Shown here one piece after another: positions 62,897 to 64,000 of a stretch of DNA of 64,000 nt. The stretch's first letter is position 1. Every line of letters starts with the position of its first letter. The notes under the pieces were generated by a model. That model made no database searches. It was not told the origin of the DNA and saw only the letters and a program-made list of their open reading frames with translations. Where the stretch lies: NCBI RefSeq assembly GCF_003013695.1, contig NZ_CP027792.1, positions 3,294,428 through 3,358,427 on the forward strand. The letters are read 5' to 3'. The DNA is from Pulveribacter suum. Lineage in GTDB: Bacteria; Pseudomonadota; Gammaproteobacteria; Burkholderiales; Burkholderiaceae_C. Made by a program: the position numbers and the translations under genes.

Positions 62897-64000
62897 CCTC
62901 CTGCGCCCCCCACTACGCCGTCGGCATCGACCTGGGGACCAGCCACACGGTCGCCGCCTTCGCCCCGTTGGACGGCGGCGCGGACGGTATCCGGCTGCTG
63001 TCCATCCCCCAGCGCATCTCGCCCGCCGAGGTGCTGGCCGATGCCCTGCTGCCTTCCATGCGCTACCAGGCGGCGGCGGGCGAGCTGGGCGAAGCCTGGC
63101 GCATGCCCTGGCCGCCGCTGGACAGCAGCGAGGGCGCCCCGGCCGTCGTCGGCCGCTGGGCGCGCGCGCTGGGCGCGGCAGCGCCGCAGCGGCTGGTGAT
63201 GAGCGCCAAGAGCTGGCTGTCGCACGCCGGGGTGGACCGCACCGCGCCCCTGTTGCCCTGGGGCGCGAGCGATGAAGTCGCCAAGGTCTCGCCGCTTGCG
63301 GCGTCCGCCAGCTACCTGGCCCACGTGCGCGCCGCGTGGGACGCCGCGCACCCCGAGGCGCCGCTGGCCCGGCAGGCCGTGGTGCTCACCGTGCCGGCGT
63401 CGTTCGACGAAGGTGCGCGCGCCCTGACCCTGCAGGCGGCGCAGCTGGCCGGCCTGCCGCCCGTGCAGCTGCTGGAAGAACCCAAGGCCGCCTTCCTGGA
63501 CTGGCTGCACCTGCAGGGCAGCGCCCTGGCCGCGCAGCTGGCGCACAGCCGCCTGGTGCTGGTGGTGGACGTGGGCGGCGGCACCACCGACCTGACGCTG
63601 GTGCGCGTGCAGCCGGGCGAGGACGAACATAGCCTGCCCCGCCTGACCCGCACCGCCGTGGGCGAGCACCTGATGCTGGGCGGCGACAACATGGACCTGG
63701 CCCTGGCCCACCGGCTGGAGCCGCTGCTCAGCCCCGAGGGCCAGCGCCTGCCCCCCGCGCGCTTTGCCGAACTGGTGCAGCGCTGCCGCGCCGCCAAGGA
63801 GCAGCTGCTGGCCGAGGGCGCGCCCGCCTCGCTGCCCATCACCCTGCTGGGCGGCGGCTCGAAGCTGCTGGCGCAGGCGCGCACCGTGCAGCTGACGCGC
63901 GAGCAGGTGCATGCGTGGGTGGTCGAGGCCTTCCTGCCCGACGCGCAGCTGCACGACACGCCCGCGCGCCGCCAGGGCGCGCTGCGTGGCCTGGGGCTGC
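62893..64000 (+). CDS. second atypical Hsp70-family protein, N-terminal part
   Basis: The gene begins at GTG 62893 and runs off the right edge; 369 codons are visible. Motifs are [36 protein letters not shown] and [17 protein letters not shown], matching the first Hsp70 closely ([19 protein letters not shown]). The pair therefore looks like a duplication. The coupling to the 52-residue frame and to DUF2760 upstream marks an operon-like locus. Substrates and partners are unknown. Confidence 0.9.
   Translation, partial: MTSCAPHYAVGIDLGTSHTVAAFAPLDGGADGIRLLSIPQRISPAEVLADALLPSMRYQAAAGELGEAWRMPWPPLDSSEGAPAVVGRWARALGAAAPQRLVMSAKSWLSHAGVDRTAPLLPWGASDEVAKVSPLAASASYLAHVRAAWDAAHPEAPLARQAVVLTVPASFDEGARALTLQAAQLAGLPPVQLLEEPKAAFLDWLHLQGSALAAQLAHSRLVLVVDVGGGTTDLTLVRVQPGEDEHSLPRLTRTAVGEHLMLGGDNMDLALAHRLEPLLSPEGQRLPPARFAELVQRCRAAKEQLLAEGAPASLPITLLGGGSKLLAQARTVQLTREQVHAWVVEAFLPDAQLHDTPARRQGALRGLGL

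Overview
The window is a high-GC chromosomal segment that looks like a Comamonadaceae (Burkholderiales) genome of the Acidovorax/Alicycliphilus type. This rests on the gene families present and on a short palindromic repeat (GATAGCT...GCGCTTG-loop-CAAGCGC...) that I recognise as abundant in that family. Assignment is by reading alone; no database search was possible. No tRNA, rRNA or CRISPR array was found.

Layout. 1-10.5 kb: dTDP-rhamnose genes (rfbD partial, rfbB), coaX, a BON-LysM protein, a rhodanese, a DUF45-type metalloprotease with plsC and gmhB (cell envelope), glyS/glyQ and a mazEF toxin-antitoxin pair. 10.6-16 kb: a complete branched-chain 2-oxoacid dehydrogenase operon (E1alpha, E1beta, E2, E3). 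16.4-19 kb: a roadblock-like protein, a periplasmic glutathione peroxidase-like protein and a methyltransferase.

19-26.1 kb: a visibly AT-richer sedentary integron. About a dozen gene cassettes, all on the minus strand, are separated by 57-74 bp attC sites and end at an integron integrase gene that is broken by two in-frame stops. One stop lies just before the catalytic tyrosine. Cassettes encode an OsmC-like protein, a PD-(D/E)XK-like protein, an Rx4H (HEPN-like) protein, small membrane proteins and unknowns. Five cassettes have no convincing gene; each carries the dispersed palindromic repeat.

26.2-37.4 kb: fabB-fabA, lnt-corC, a GNAT enzyme, an Lrp-type regulator, a secreted lipase with its foldase, and phenylalanine/tyrosine catabolism genes (hppD, phhA) around a Bug-type binding protein. 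37.5-44.3 kb: flgI-flgJ-flgK-flgL plus an HDOD protein, without the usual flgA-H genes directly upstream. 44.4-53.3 kb: a nitronate monooxygenase fusion, then a MocR-type regulator divergent from LysE and EamA exporters, an aminotransferase, a PhzF-like protein, a VOC protein and a threonine dehydratase-like enzyme. 53.3-57.9 kb: a histidine phosphatase, a fusion of alkylglycerol monooxygenase-like and lysoplasmalogenase-like domains, and mgtC with a long leader. 57.9-64 kb: ruvB, then DUF2760 and two atypical Hsp70 proteins with a solute-binding protein between them; the second Hsp70 runs off the window.

Most notable: (1) the AGMO-like/YhhN fusion, which suggests one polypeptide attacking two kinds of ether lipid; (2) the palindromic repeat, which lies in frame inside at least seven unrelated genes and also in integron cassettes; (3) the dead integrase beside two cassettes differing at a single visible base; (4) the tandem Hsp70 locus; (5) a set of -10-like boxes 6-9 nt from start codons, suggesting leaderless transcripts.
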